Shown here piece after piece: positions 1 to 10,216 of a stretch of DNA of 60,000 bases. Source of the stretch: Takakia lepidozioides (lineage: Eukaryota > Streptophyta > Takakiopsida > Takakiales > Takakiaceae); the NCBI GenBank assembly GCA_030704615.1, contig CM060731.1, positions 84,736,756 through 84,796,755 of the forward strand. The letters are read 5' to 3'. The notes beneath the pieces were generated by a model. The model had not been told where the DNA came from. It worked only from the letters and a program-made list of their open reading frames with translations, and searched no databases. Both the position numbers and the translations under genes were made by a program. How positions within the stretch are numbered: the stretch's first letter is position 1; each line of letters opens with the position of its first letter.

Positions 1-2
1 AG

Positions 3-770
3 TGCCAAAATGAAGGCCATACCACAGTTGAATGCCACATGAAGGAGAAACATTGTACTATCTGTAAAATGGATAACCATTCTACTGAGAATTGTTATTA
101 CAACAGAAGGACAGCTACAAGAGAACCTAGGCAAGTGAGGGTGCATCAAGTGCAACCCCAACCAAGAAGAAACAATGACCAGGACCACTATGGTAGGCCT
201 GGTGGATATAACAATGGTATGGCAGGAAGAGGTAATCCAAGAGGGAATTACCAAGGCAATCCGAGAGGCAACTATCAGGGTAATCCAAGGGGGAATTATC
301 AGCCAGGGAATCAGGATTATAGAAATAATCCCAGAATAGACCAAGGGCGAGGACCTAATGGTGAAGAACTGTGTTACTATTGTAACCAGGCAAGACATCG
401 CAAAGCAGCCTGTCCATTCTGGATCAGACACCAGAATGAGATGAGAGCTCATGTGAATGAAGGGCCAGTAGTGGCAGCTTACATGGTTATGCCAAGTTTT
501 GTACCAGAAGTAAGTACAATGAAAGTTACCAGAAGCAAAGCTAAACTATTACCTCTAGTGGATGAGGAAGAAGATGTTAATGAAGATGGCAGTGATGTGC
601 CTGAAGATGATGAGGCATGGAGAGATGAGAAGGAACTGCACAAGGAAGTGGCTGATACCATGAGGGAAATGCAGAAGGATATTGATATCCCTATGGCAGA
701 TTCTTCTGACTTTGAAAGAGAAGATGAAGAAGGTGAAGATGAAGTGAAGCAAGAGGCTTCACAGGTGTAG
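3..770 (+). CDS. Ty3-type retrotransposon gag, nucleocapsid part (5' truncated by the window)
   Basis: The frame is open from base 3, so the protein enters from outside the window. It shows CCHC-like zinc knuckles: a partial one spelled by bases 3-35, CTICKMDNHSTENC at the start of the ORF, and CYYCNQARHRKAACPFW about residue 112. Between them lies a Gly/Asn/Arg-rich stretch with a repeated RGNYQGNP unit (residues ~60-95), and the C-terminus is very acidic (D/E-rich). This is the usual build of a retroelement RNA-binding nucleocapsid, which packages element RNA in virus-like particles. The protease and RT remnants that follow on the same strand (930-1437, 14682-15106, 36195-38590) support the assignment. 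A stop at 768-770 ends the frame; whether it is the natural gag end or a mutation cannot be told. Confidence 0.75.
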   Translation, partial: CQNEGHTTVECHMKEKHCTICKMDNHSTENCYYNRRTATREPRQVRVHQVQPQPRRNNDQDHYGRPGGYNNGMAGRGNPRGNYQGNPRGNYQGNPRGNYQPGNQDYRNNPRIDQGRGPNGEELCYYCNQARHRKAACPFWIRHQNEMRAHVNEGPVVAAYMVMPSFVPEVSTMKVTRSKAKLLPLVDEEEDVNEDGSDVPEDDEAWRDEKELHKEVADTMREMQKDIDIPMADSSDFEREDEEGEDEVKQEASQV

Positions 771-929
771 GATAATGAAGGGGCTTTGGCGGAAGTAATA
801 TGCCAATCCAAAGCTGAGATTACAATTGGGCAGCATGGCTGTGGCACCCCATTGTAGACACAGGCTGTATCAAGAAATCAATCAGATTGCTCATGTGATA
901 GAGAACACAGACCTGAACAGCAAGGTAAC

Positions 930-1437
930 AAGTTAGAATGTAAAGCCTGAAGGGCGAGAAATAGTCATGGACTTTGATGATTCCATGCCAGTAATCCAAT
1001 TGAGAATTGAAAGCACAGACTTGACTGATGTACTGATAGATGGAGGCTCAGGAGTGATATTATGATAGACCAGTTAAGGCAGAAGCTTGGTCTAAGTAAC
1101 ATGAAACTAGCCCCATTCACAGTAACAATGGCAGATCAAAGGAGTGTACAACCATTGGGCTTGATAAGAGGAGTAAAGATACAGATTCAGAAGATGATCT
1201 TTAAAATCACAGTGACTGTGTTGAAAATGGATGATGTCATGGAAGCTTACTCCTTACTGCTGGTTTGACCATGGCTGAAACAGGCCAGGGTAGTCCATGA
1301 CTGGAATTCCTAGTTACTGAGTGTGCATGATGGGAAGCACAATATACAGATCACCACTAAGAAATCTGGTAGGCTACCTGCTACACGGAGACCTCGTGGA
1401 GTCAGAGAGTATGACTGGAGGGGAGGGCTTGATGAGG
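930..1437 (+). pseudogene. Ty3-type retrotransposon aspartic protease and linker, broken
   Basis: The translation around 1018-1060 reads LTDVLIDGGSGV, matching the retropepsin active-site box (hydrophobic-D-G/T-G-S/A). The frame then hits stops and continues after a one-base shift with VNIM-like and MIDQLRQKLGLS, the usual sequence downstream of plant Ty3 proteases. A further piece at ~1323-1437 ends in YDWRGGLDE, where transposon A interrupts it. The protease would cleave the Gag-Pol polyprotein, but this copy is frameshifted. The reading frame at the interruption resumes exactly at 14672, beyond the transposon. Confidence 0.65.
1428..1437. repeat. Target-site duplication of element A, left copy
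   Basis: CTTGATGAGG here is repeated at 14672-14681 on the other side of element A. Using one copy joins the flanking Ty3 reading frame without a gap (LDE followed by EQEATLF), so this is the true insertion site. A 9-11 bp duplication is typical of Mutator-like transposition. Confidence 0.9.
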
Positions 1438-1560
1438 GGGGCTGCTATTTCATGAGCGGCATGAGCATGAGCGGAAAAAAAAAAAGCATGAGCAGACCAT
1501 TGTGAGTCCACGGAAATAGGGTTAGGAGGCACGGAAATAGGGTCATGTGAAGTTGGAATG
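1438..1560. repeat. Element A left terminal inverted repeat and subterminal repeats
   Basis: A 20-bp terminal repeat is followed by CATGAGC units (at ~1450, 1461, 1467, 1488), an A-run, then two copies of ACGGAAATAGGGT (~1511-1545). The inner end of element B holds a related ACCCTATTCC...CCGCGG block in inverse orientation (26490-26520). Such arrays are likely transposase-binding sites; that role is inferred. Confidence 0.75.
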
Positions 1561-1657
1561 TGGCACCAGTGGACTTGAAATGCAACATTTTATTGCAAAT
1601 TTTGTGGCAAGCCACGTCTATACAAGTGTGTTCTAACTGTCATAGCCGGAATGGGCA

Positions 1658-4600
1658 CTACTCTCCTACACCCTCCGAGGAACTTGCCCCACCTTCTTCC
1701 TCATCCCCCTCATCCCCCTCATCCTCCGAGCTCTGTGATGCATCAGTTCCACTATGCCTCTCAAAAATCCCGTCCTCTCCTTGGGGGACTGTCCACCTCA
1801 CCTCCTGGGAATCTTCTGCGTCTTCTCCCCCACTTTCCTCAGCAGAATCCAACACAAATCTACGAGCTCGACGGGCTGTAATAGCTGCTGCCTCCTCCCT
1901 CATCTTCATTTTCTTGAGGCTTGCCTCGTCTAAAATCTGCTGTACACGACTACGTTCGGAACACCTCCTAATGGACACCGAAGCAAGCCGGGCAGCATAA
2001 GTAGGAAGGATGTACTCCCTTTCTGGACTAGGCATGAAATCCCCCCTGGCAAAAAAAGGCACGTTCCTCCTGCCCATGAACTCCGGTGTAGACGTCCCTC
2101 CGGCAGTACTTGGCATCCTACAGTAAGAACAAATCCACTTGAAGAATGTCAATACCAGCACAACCAGAAAGGGTTTTCAATGAAATAAGAGAGCGGAGGG
2201 AGGTGCCTCACAAAATCTGGAGGCAACTTACAATGCCACCACTCACTCGTAAACCGGGGGCTCCTCGGCCTCGATCCCAACTTCCTCCCCCTGCTCCTTC
2301 TCGGATTTTTCCTCATCCTCCGAGGATGCCTCTTCCTCTTTCGGCAGACGTTCAGCCGCTGCAAGTTCCGAGTTGTGGAGGGCAGTATCTGGCTCGAAGG
2401 CGAACACATGCCTGTCGGACAACGTCCCTGCCCACATTGAAGCACCTGAGGAACAAAGCGGGCGGTTAATAGCTTGCGGCATGCAATTGCAATGGGGCCA
2501 GGGGACAAACTGAGCACGTGAAGGCTTACCCGTGCCGCATGTGAGGTCCAGAATCCGCCCTTGGACATCCGAGCACGTCTCCATGAGGGTTTGGATGAAA
2601 GCAGGGCTCCGGGTCCGGCTGTACCGCCACGGTTTGCCTGTCTTTGTGTCCTTCGGCATACTAGAGTGGGGCACATAGTTGTAGAGGACATCGTAGGTTA
2701 CAGGGTCCACAGCGGCATCAACAAGACGACCGTCGTTGCGGAATTTGAACGTAGACCCTCTCTTCACAAAGCAATATGCCTCAAACACCAATGTCTGCAC
2801 ATCCAACAAAGAAGGGATCAATTCCAGGGTCTACTTAACATACACCACAATATGAAGTGAATGCAATAGATTGATAACTTACACTTTGGCCCTCTGTTCG
2901 CAACCCCTGCGTACTGATGCAGAACCATTTTCTGAGGAGGACCGGGGTGATACTTTTCGGTGTCCACCTTGCCACCGCATTCTCTGTGGTCTTCCCTCTC
3001 GTGGCAAGGACAACCACACATCCACCGTCATCCAGAAGCATCCCCGCCAGCCCAAACCCGGCTTTCCAGTAGTCCTCAGTAAACCTGTTCCAGGTGGGCA
3101 CACCATCCAGGCCCTCCAGCAGCTCCCCATCTGGAATGTCGAGGAGAATCATGTCGCAAGCTCTCTCCACCTCAACCCCCCCCGAGTGCTCTTGCAATTT
3201 GTGCTCACAGCCGTGAAGAATTCCATCATGGCTTCAAAACCAGGGGTGTCTTTAGGCTCTGTACCGGCAGCCCTCTTCTTGGCTTTCCCCTTCTGCTCCG
3301 CCAGAGACTTGTTGTGTGCCACCTTCTTCGCCCTGGCAGCGAGAGCGTCAAGGAAGCTCTCATTGACGCATTGGATGATGGTTGGAGGTTCTAGCTTTGG
3401 CCTGTGCGTAAACGTCACCGCCGAATACCGCCGTGTAGGCTCGCCCTCAAATGCCAACTTCTTGGCAGAGCCAGTCCCACTCCGAACTGACTTGGGAACC
3501 CGGACGACCGGTGACTGGGTAGGAGCAACAGCAGTCGCAGGACCTTGAACAAAATTGGCGTCGGAGTCACTCTCTTGGGTCCCCTCCTGCGCCTCCTCCG
3601 ATGCCCCGATGGTTTTCTTCTTTTTGGGTGTTACTGCAGTCACCTGTTTCCTTGTCCTTTTCCTTTGACCTTTACTCTTCTCATGCAATTTCTCCTGAAT
3701 TCCTGCCTGAGCAAGCTCTGCCGCTTTCCTGGAGTTCGCAAGCGCTTTTGCCTCTTTTGCACCCAACGGAGGCAGCGGAGCCCGGTTTCGTCGGAATTCA
3801 GCATCCAGCTTCAATTGAAACTCGGATGGGTCGAGCGAGCCGGGCGGAAGGTCCACATACCAAGGGCAATCACGCAAATGTTCCAGATGCCACTCCTTCA
3901 CAATATCGTCACTGTACATGGAGTCAGCCCCAGGGTTCCTCCATGCCAGGAAGAATGGTGGCTCGAAAGACAGATGACCTTTCTCCAAAAGCGAGAACTT
4001 ACAGTACCTGCATTCATGAAAAACACAATGAGGTCCGAAAATGGCTAAGTCTCTGAACGGCAATAGGGCCTACAACTGGAATATGGCGCCGAATTTCCAC
4101 TTCAGGGCCACCCAGTCTAGGGACTTAGCCCGAAAATGGCTAAGTCCCTCGACGGCAATAGGGCCTAGAACTGGAAAACGGCGCCGAATTTCCAGTTCCG
4201 GGCCAGCCAGTCTAGGGACTTAGCCCGAAAATGGCTAAGTCCCTAGACGGCAATAGGGCCTAGAACTGGAAAACGGCGCCGAATTTCCAATTCCGGGCCA
4301 GCCATACTAGGGACTTAGGCCGAAAATGGCTAACTCCCTGAACGGCAATAGGGCCTAAAACTGGAATATGGCGCCGAATTTCCACTTCAGGGCCAGCCAG
4401 TCTAGGGACTTGGGCCGAAAATGGGTAAGTCCCTGAACGGCAATAGGGCCTGGAACTGGAAAATGGCGCCGAATTTCCAGTTCCGGGCCAGCCAGTCTAG
4501 GGACTTAGCCATTTTCGGAGCCCTGACTGGAAATTCGGCGCCATTTTCCCTAACACCACTTGAGGCCTCTAACATCCTGCAATGCCAGGACTTGAAAGAA

Positions 4601-7252
4601 AGGCAGCGCGTATGTACCTGTACAGAAGGCGCATTGCTGCTTTGTCCGCGTTCGGCTGGTCGGTGAACTCGTGGCTCCGGCGAGCATCTGCTATCTCCCG
4701 AAAGAATAGGTTGGTTTTGTAGAGCAGAAAGTACCTCGTCACATAGTCACGTAGGCTCTCTGCTGCAGGAGATATCTCCATCTTGAACTGATGTGCTTGT
4801 GTGTCCAGCTGCTCTTGCGCATTCGTCGTCACCTGTGGAGATTGTCCATCAGATCGCTTTCCTCAAAAAATACAATGAATCCACCCCCTACTAGAGTACA
4901 AGCCCCAAACGAAGCGTGGGGAAGTACCTGAAACCACCATGTCATGCGGTTCATCCACATGTCGAATGTGGGGTCAGAGAGTTTGTCCGGTTTGGGGAAG
5001 CTCCACATGTCCCTGGTACTTTGGGAACCATTCCAGATTTGGAGCCACCGGGTCTGTCCAACCACCCAGCATATTCGTAAGCGCCAAACACCACAAAAAG
5101 GAGTTGTTGCCACCACAATTTGGTTAAGAATGTATCACCTTTTCTGTTGCATCCACACAGGATGTGGCTAGACGATGGAGCTTCTCCAATGTCATCGTGG
5201 GCTTCAGAGCGCGAGAGTAGTGCTTCCCCACCTCCACCAGAAAGTCGGCACCAAGGGCGGGATCAGCTATGGCCACGTACTTTACCATCCGCGACTTGTA
5301 CTTTATGCGGGCCCTCACCTCCGCAGCTTTGACATACGATTCGAGTTCCGGGAGGGTTGGATTCTTCTCCTCTGACTCCATGTAGAACCTCCGCGCATGT
5401 GCCAAATCCTGTTGTATTTTCGTCTGTCGAAAAGGCACACATAAGATTAGAGATCCTGCTCAACACAATTTCTTCTATTGGGGGAGGAGAGACAAATTAG
5501 CTCAACAAAACTGTGAGGAGCTTTACCCGAAATATGTAGTCCACCATGGCGTCGACGCTCAGCCTATACCAGGTTCTGTCTGCCTTTGCCTCCGACTTGC
5601 GCAGGAGGTCGGCACTGAGGGAATTGGCAAACTCTTGCACCCCCTGCTTCCCGACATCCTTCACTCGGAAGAGCATATGGGACAAGTTCGTGGCAATGAA
5701 GGCATTCTCAGTCACCCTGCAGTGCCACATTTCCATCAAACAATACTGAAATGGGAATTTTCATCATATATGAGGATTCGCAATGAAATGACTTCCAAAT
5801 TCAAAGTCCAAAAGCGAGAGGGGTTGTAGCTTACGAGTTGATGTCGGCCATTGCAGCTTTGAGAAGACTGCGATCTTTGGGCCCCGCAACCTTCAGCACA
5901 ACACAATCGACGGCGAAATGCCAATCGAGATCGTTGGGGTGGGCTTGGGCAATGTGCTCCATCCATGCCAGGAGGCGATGATTGCCGTCCCACACGTAGA
6001 ACATCTTACCGGACATGTGCTGGAAAAGAGGATCATTAGCAATCGATCTCTCGAACTCCTCATTTCGCGTTTGCCAATGGGGACCCCATTTGTCCACCTC
6101 ATCGGAAGTGTGGGCACGGGAAGCTCCGTGGTCGTTCTCAATGGAAACGTAAAAGGCGGCAGACCCCATTCGATATCCATCCCGGAAAGAGAATTTCAGC
6201 TTGTCGATATCGTCTGGCAGGGCAGGTCTCACCACCTGCAATGACACCAAGCGGCAAAGGGGAATTCGAAGCTTGGCCGGGTACACCATGCCCCCCAGCA
6301 CCCTGCCAATGTTGCTGTGGGTTGCCTCCAACATCTTGGCAGCGGCCAACTTCATATCCGCCTCAGACATGACGTCTGCTGCAGAGGGGTTTTCCGGCAG
6401 CCCACCAGGACCGCCAAATCCAGCCTGTATGCTCCGGGTTTGGGGCCTGGGGATGTCCGGGAGGATGTCATCCTGGTCAGAAACCTCCATGTCGTCCTCC
6501 TCAACAGGGTCAGCCACCTGCGAAACAACCTCCAGCACTCTTGTCGTCTCTACTGCCCTCTCCCTGGCTTCACCTCGAACTTGCACAATCCGTGCTCTTT
6601 CAGGTGTTCTTTCCTCTCCTCCACTCTCCACCGTATGGGTAATTGCGGGGGCTGCTCTTGCCCGCGATGGTCTAACCGGTGTGCTACTGCCTCTCTGTGG
6701 TGTCTTGTAGGGATCCACCGTCTCTGTGGGTCCCTCGCTTACATTGGCATCTGCCATTTGGGCACCCCTGGCCTCTTCAGCTGCCTTTTGTCTTTCCTCC
6801 TGGCTAGCATTCTGTCTCGTCTGTTCTTTTGCCCTCTCTTTTGCCCTCTCACGGGCTTTCTGTTTCTTACTAGGGCTAGCAGCAGGGGAGCCCTCCAGGA
6901 CGACCACCTTTGATTGAGGCGAACTGAAACCCTCGCGCGCACTGCTCACTCCCCCCTCCGCAGCCCGTGACTGCTCTCTCGCCGGGGATTGCATGTGCTT
7001 AGCTTTCTTCTTTTTCTTTGCGTGGGCGGGCCCTACTGCATGTGCATGAACAACCTCCATTGCCGGATCTGCTGTCCTCATGTCCTCACGCCCTTCACCT
7101 GCCATGCCGCCTGCACCAACCTCCCCAATGCCTACTCTGTCGTAATCTCGTTGCAAGTCCTCCCGTCCACCAACAAAAGGTTTAAGTTTGCCCTTTCGCC
7201 CCAAGTTGGGCGATTCAAACATGCGATGAGTTGGAGCTGTCAATGATACCAC
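1658..7252 (-). CDS. ParB-like / beta-class DNA methyltransferase fusion, element A copy (one frameshift)
   Basis: Nine exons were built by comparison with the element B copy; all joints are GT-AG and phase-consistent: 7252-5835, 5716-5527, 5423-5139, 5053-4928, 4832-4618, 4007-2883, 2794-2530, 2445-2247, 2117-1658. The product would be ~1427 aa. Residues 1-250 are Ser/Lys/Glu-rich; residues ~290-470 resemble ParB/sulfiredoxin, with VWDGNHRLLAW at ~420. A basic linker (KKKKTIG) follows. CDMILLDIPDGE (~1000) fits motif IV. YSRTRSPAFIQTLMETC, then ILDLTCGTGASMWAG and HVFAFEPD, fit motifs X, I and II. The order IV before I is that of beta-class amino-methyltransferases (4mC or 6mA). The C-terminus is acidic. 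Damage: the run of eight C at 3176-3183 is one base short for the frame. Role in the element is inferred: modifying or protecting DNA in the nucleus. The start could also be the Met at ~7222. Confidence 0.8.
4025..4560. repeat. 95-bp tandem repeat inside a methyltransferase intron (element A)
   Basis: Within the intron between exons 6 and 5 (4008-4617), a 95-bp unit occurs about five times; GAAAATGG begins at 4037, 4132, 4227, 4322 and 4417. Each unit holds TGGCTAAGTCCCT, CAATAGGGCC and a palindrome-like GGCGCCGAATTTCC. The block closes with an inverted half unit (TTAGCCATTTTCGG, ~4507) followed by GGAAATTCGGCGCC. The GGCGCCGAATTTCC core is the motif of the central array, and GGCTAAGTCCC recurs in the right subterminal block at 14.1-14.3 kb. 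Confidence 0.9.
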
Positions 7253-8030
7253 CAGCGTGTCGGGCTCGTCGTCACTCTGTCATTGACAAAAATCGTGAAA
7301 ACCAACATCGGTGCAAAAAGCAGCATCGCAACGAGCAGCGCAACCACCATAGCAACAATCATGTAGCAAAAATGAAAACATAACAAGTTTAGGAAGTATG
7401 GAGAGCCATGCAACAACAATGAAAACAAATGCAACCATTGCCTAAGAATGACATGCACAAGCAGCCTTCTCCAGAGCTGCCGGATTTGCACACGCATTGC
7501 AAACAGTCTAAGGTTCACTCAACTATCTAAGTTCACTTATACAGCAAAGCCAGGATGAAGATGCAAAAACAAAGCGAAAGCAAAAAATAAATCGAACAAA
7601 CCGAAAGCAGAAGTGGCTTGCTGAGAGTACTCGGCTTCAGTTGGCGCAGGTTGTGAGCAAGACACTGGAATCTCCTGCTGGAGCTTCAGTTTGGCCATGC
7701 GAGAGATTGGCCGTCGTCCGTAGTACAGAGCTTTCAACTTCCGCCGCGGTCTGGATGTGAGGTCTCTCTCAGGAGAGCCACGCCCTTCAGGCGGCATAAG
7801 TCCCAGCCAAAAAGATCTCCTTTTTTGGGGTACATGCCTGGAATACCATGTTAAGCCAAGTTTAGAATGAGATTTAGGGTACGTGTCCAGGAAGCCATGC
7901 GTCGCCAGCCCAAATAATAACCGACGGCCGTCGACATTTATTGCCCAACTGCGCAATTAAATGTCGGATGAAGCCCTCCATGTCGGATGAAAATCGACGT
8001 AAACAGTCCCGGAATTTCCAACGTAGAGGT
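7253..8030. other. Leader between methyltransferase gene and palindrome array, element A
   Basis: No conserved coding segment is seen. The 139-codon minus-strand frame here (7537-7956) has no counterpart in element B. It most likely holds the minus-strand promoter and 5' leader of the methyltransferase gene, but no TATA box stands out. Confidence 0.4.
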
Positions 8031-8575
8031 AATTCGGAGCGCTGCACGATGGAATTCCGGCGCCGGATTTCCATCCTGCAGGTAATTCGGAGCGCAGCAG
8101 GATGGATATCCGGCGCCGAATTTCCATCCGCGGAGGAAGGGCGGGCGGTGGAAATTTCCCTCATGCAGGTAATTCGGAAGCGCGCGGATGGAAATCCGGC
8201 GCCGAATTTCCATCCGCGGAGGTAGGGCGGCGGTGGAAATTTCCCTCATGCAGGTAATTCGGAAGCGCGCGGATGGAAATCCGGCGCCGAATTTCCATCC
8301 GCGGAGGTAGGGCGGCGGTGGAAATTTCCCTCATGCAGGTAATTCGGAAGCGTGCGGATGGAAATCCGGCGCCGAATTTCCATCCGCGGAGGTAGGGCGG
8401 CGGTGGAAATTTCCCTCATGCAGGTAATTCGGAAGCGCGCGGATGGAAATCCGGCGCCGAATTTCCATCCGCGGAGGTAGGGCGGCGGTGGAAATTTCCC
8501 TCATGCAGGTAATTCGGAAGCGCGCGGATGGAAATCCGGCGCCGAATTTCCATCCGCGCAGGTAGGGCGGTGCGC
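8030..8575. repeat. 85-bp tandem repeats with GGCGCC-centred palindromes, element A
   Basis: The unit starts GGTAGGGCGGCGGTGG and recurs every 85 bp (8221, 8306, 8391, 8476, 8561, with an earlier less regular copy near 8136). Each unit carries one near-perfect palindrome, ATGGAAATCCGGC followed by GCCGAATTTCCAT, plus GGAAATTTCC and GCAGGTAATTCGG. Identity between units is very high, so the amplification is recent or homogenised. Long open frames across these units are an artefact of a repeat without stops. Confidence 0.95.
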
Positions 8576-9570
8576 CAAATTTCCCTCAAGCAGGTAATTC
8601 CGGCGCCGAATTTCCCTCCTGCAGGTAATTCGGATCCCGGATGAATGGAAATTCGGCGCCGAATTTCCATCCAGCAGGTAAGTCGAATCCCGCATAAATG
8701 GAAATTCGGCGCCGAATTTCCATCCAGCAGGTAATTCCAATACCGGATGAATGGAAATTCGGCGCCGAATTTCCATCCAGCAGGTAAGTCGAATCCCGCA
8801 TAAATGGAAATTCGGCGCCGAATTTCCATCCTGCAGGTAATTCGAATCGGTGCCAAATGGATATTCGGCGCCGAATTTCCATTCGCCATGTATTTCTGAG
8901 CGTGGAATTACCTTCGTGCAGGTAATTCCCAGATGAGAATTACCTTGTGCAGGTAATTTCCAGATGAGAATTACCTTCGTGCAGGTAATTTCCAGATGAG
9001 AATTACCTTCGTGCAGGTAATTGTGGACGAAGAATTCACATCGATTGGAATTACCTGGAGGAAGGTAATTCTCATCTGGAAATTACCTGCACGAAGGTAA
9101 TTCTCATCTGGAAATTACCTGCACAAAGGTAATTCTCATCTGGGAATTACCTGCACGAAGGTAATTCCACGCTCAGAAATACATTCGAATGGAAATTCGG
9201 CGCCGAATATCCATACGGCACCCATCCGACTTACCTGCTGGATGGAAATTCGGCGCCGAATTTCCATTTATTCGGGATTACGTGCTTGATGGAAATTCGG
9301 CGCCGAATTTCCATTCATCCGTATTCGAATTACCTGCAGGATGGAAATTCGGCGCCGAATCTCCATCCACCCGAGATTCCACTTACCTGTGGACGGAAAT
9401 TCGCGCCGAATCTCCATCCATCCGGATTCCACTTACCTGCTGGATGAAATTCGGCGCCGAATCTCCATCCATCCGGATTCCACCTACCTGCTGATGGAAA
9501 TTCGGCGCCGAATTTCCCCCATCGGGATTCCACTTACCTGCAGGATGCAATTCGGCGCCGTTTTCCCATC
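8576..9570. repeat. Large inverted repeat of palindrome units centred near 9036, element A
   Basis: From 8580 to 8880 there are about five perfect palindromes of ATGGAAATTCGGC plus its reverse complement (for example 8645-8670), spaced ~60 bp. From 8900 to ~9030 a different unit, GCAGGTAATTTCCAGATGAG, repeats ~4 times. From ~9045 the order and strand reverse: GGTAATTCTCATCTGG units to 9180, then GGCGCC palindromes again to 9570. The block is therefore a ~1-kb imperfect palindrome built of short palindromes, able to fold into an extended hairpin. It lies midway between two divergent genes. Confidence 0.9.
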
Positions 9571-10065
9571 TGTGGAAGTTTTTATGTCGGCCAGTTTTCG
9601 GTCTGACCCCCGACAAGACTTCCTTTGGGGGGGGCCCGGATGGAAATTCGGCGCCGAATCTCCGTCCATGGGATGTTCTCTGTCGCACACTCGCCGGCCT
9701 CTGCGCCCGAGGCGACTTCATCCGGGCGTCCCCTGTTCGATATTCGGTGCCGAATTTCCGTCCGGGGGTTGAAATGTGACGGCCAACTGCAGGCCACTCC
9801 CCCCTCCCCGACTGCATCCGAACCGCCCCGGATGGAAATTCGGCGCCGTTTTTCCATCTGGGATGTTTTTATGCCGTCCAGTTTTCGGCCTGACCCCCCG
9901 ACACGACTCCCTTTGGGGGGCCCGGATGGAAATTCGGCGCCGAATCTCCATCCAGGGGATGTTCTCTCGCACACACTCCGGCCTCTGCGCCCGAGGCGAC
10001 TTCATCCGGGCTTCCTCTGTTGGATATTGGGTGCCGAATTTCCATTCGGGGGTAGTAATGTGAGG
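9546..10065. repeat. ~290-bp duplicated units beside the transposase gene, element A
   Basis: Two tandem copies start near 9546 and 9836. Each has the half-site GGCGCCGTTTT, CCAGTTTTCGG, CGACTTCATCCGGGC and three to four GGCGCC or GGTGCC palindromes of the central array type. The copies differ by scattered substitutions and short indels. This is the transposase-proximal part of the array. Confidence 0.85.
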
Positions 10066-10216
10066 GCACGGTGCCGGCTTCTCCCCTTCAGCCGTCATCA
10101 TCCGGACGGCCCCCCACTTTCTGACTGCATACCGTTGGCAGTTATTGCGCAAAGACCAGGGGCCGCATTCCGGAGACAAGGTTCATTAACACTCTGACTG
10201 TGGATTTTTGAGATAG

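Noticed and set aside
1560-2000. Plus-strand Ser/Pro-rich frame as a separate gene
   Set aside because: It is the antisense of the acidic last exon of the methyltransferase gene, whose splice joint is phase-consistent.
7537-7956. 139-codon minus-strand frame upstream of the methyltransferase start, as an extra 5' exon
   Set aside because: No equivalent in element B and no family likeness; more likely leader sequence.
8416-9494. Long open frames rich in MEIRRRISI-like repeats on both strands
   Set aside because: They are translations of the stop-poor palindrome array; all frames give similar repeats and no copy in element B keeps them as protein.
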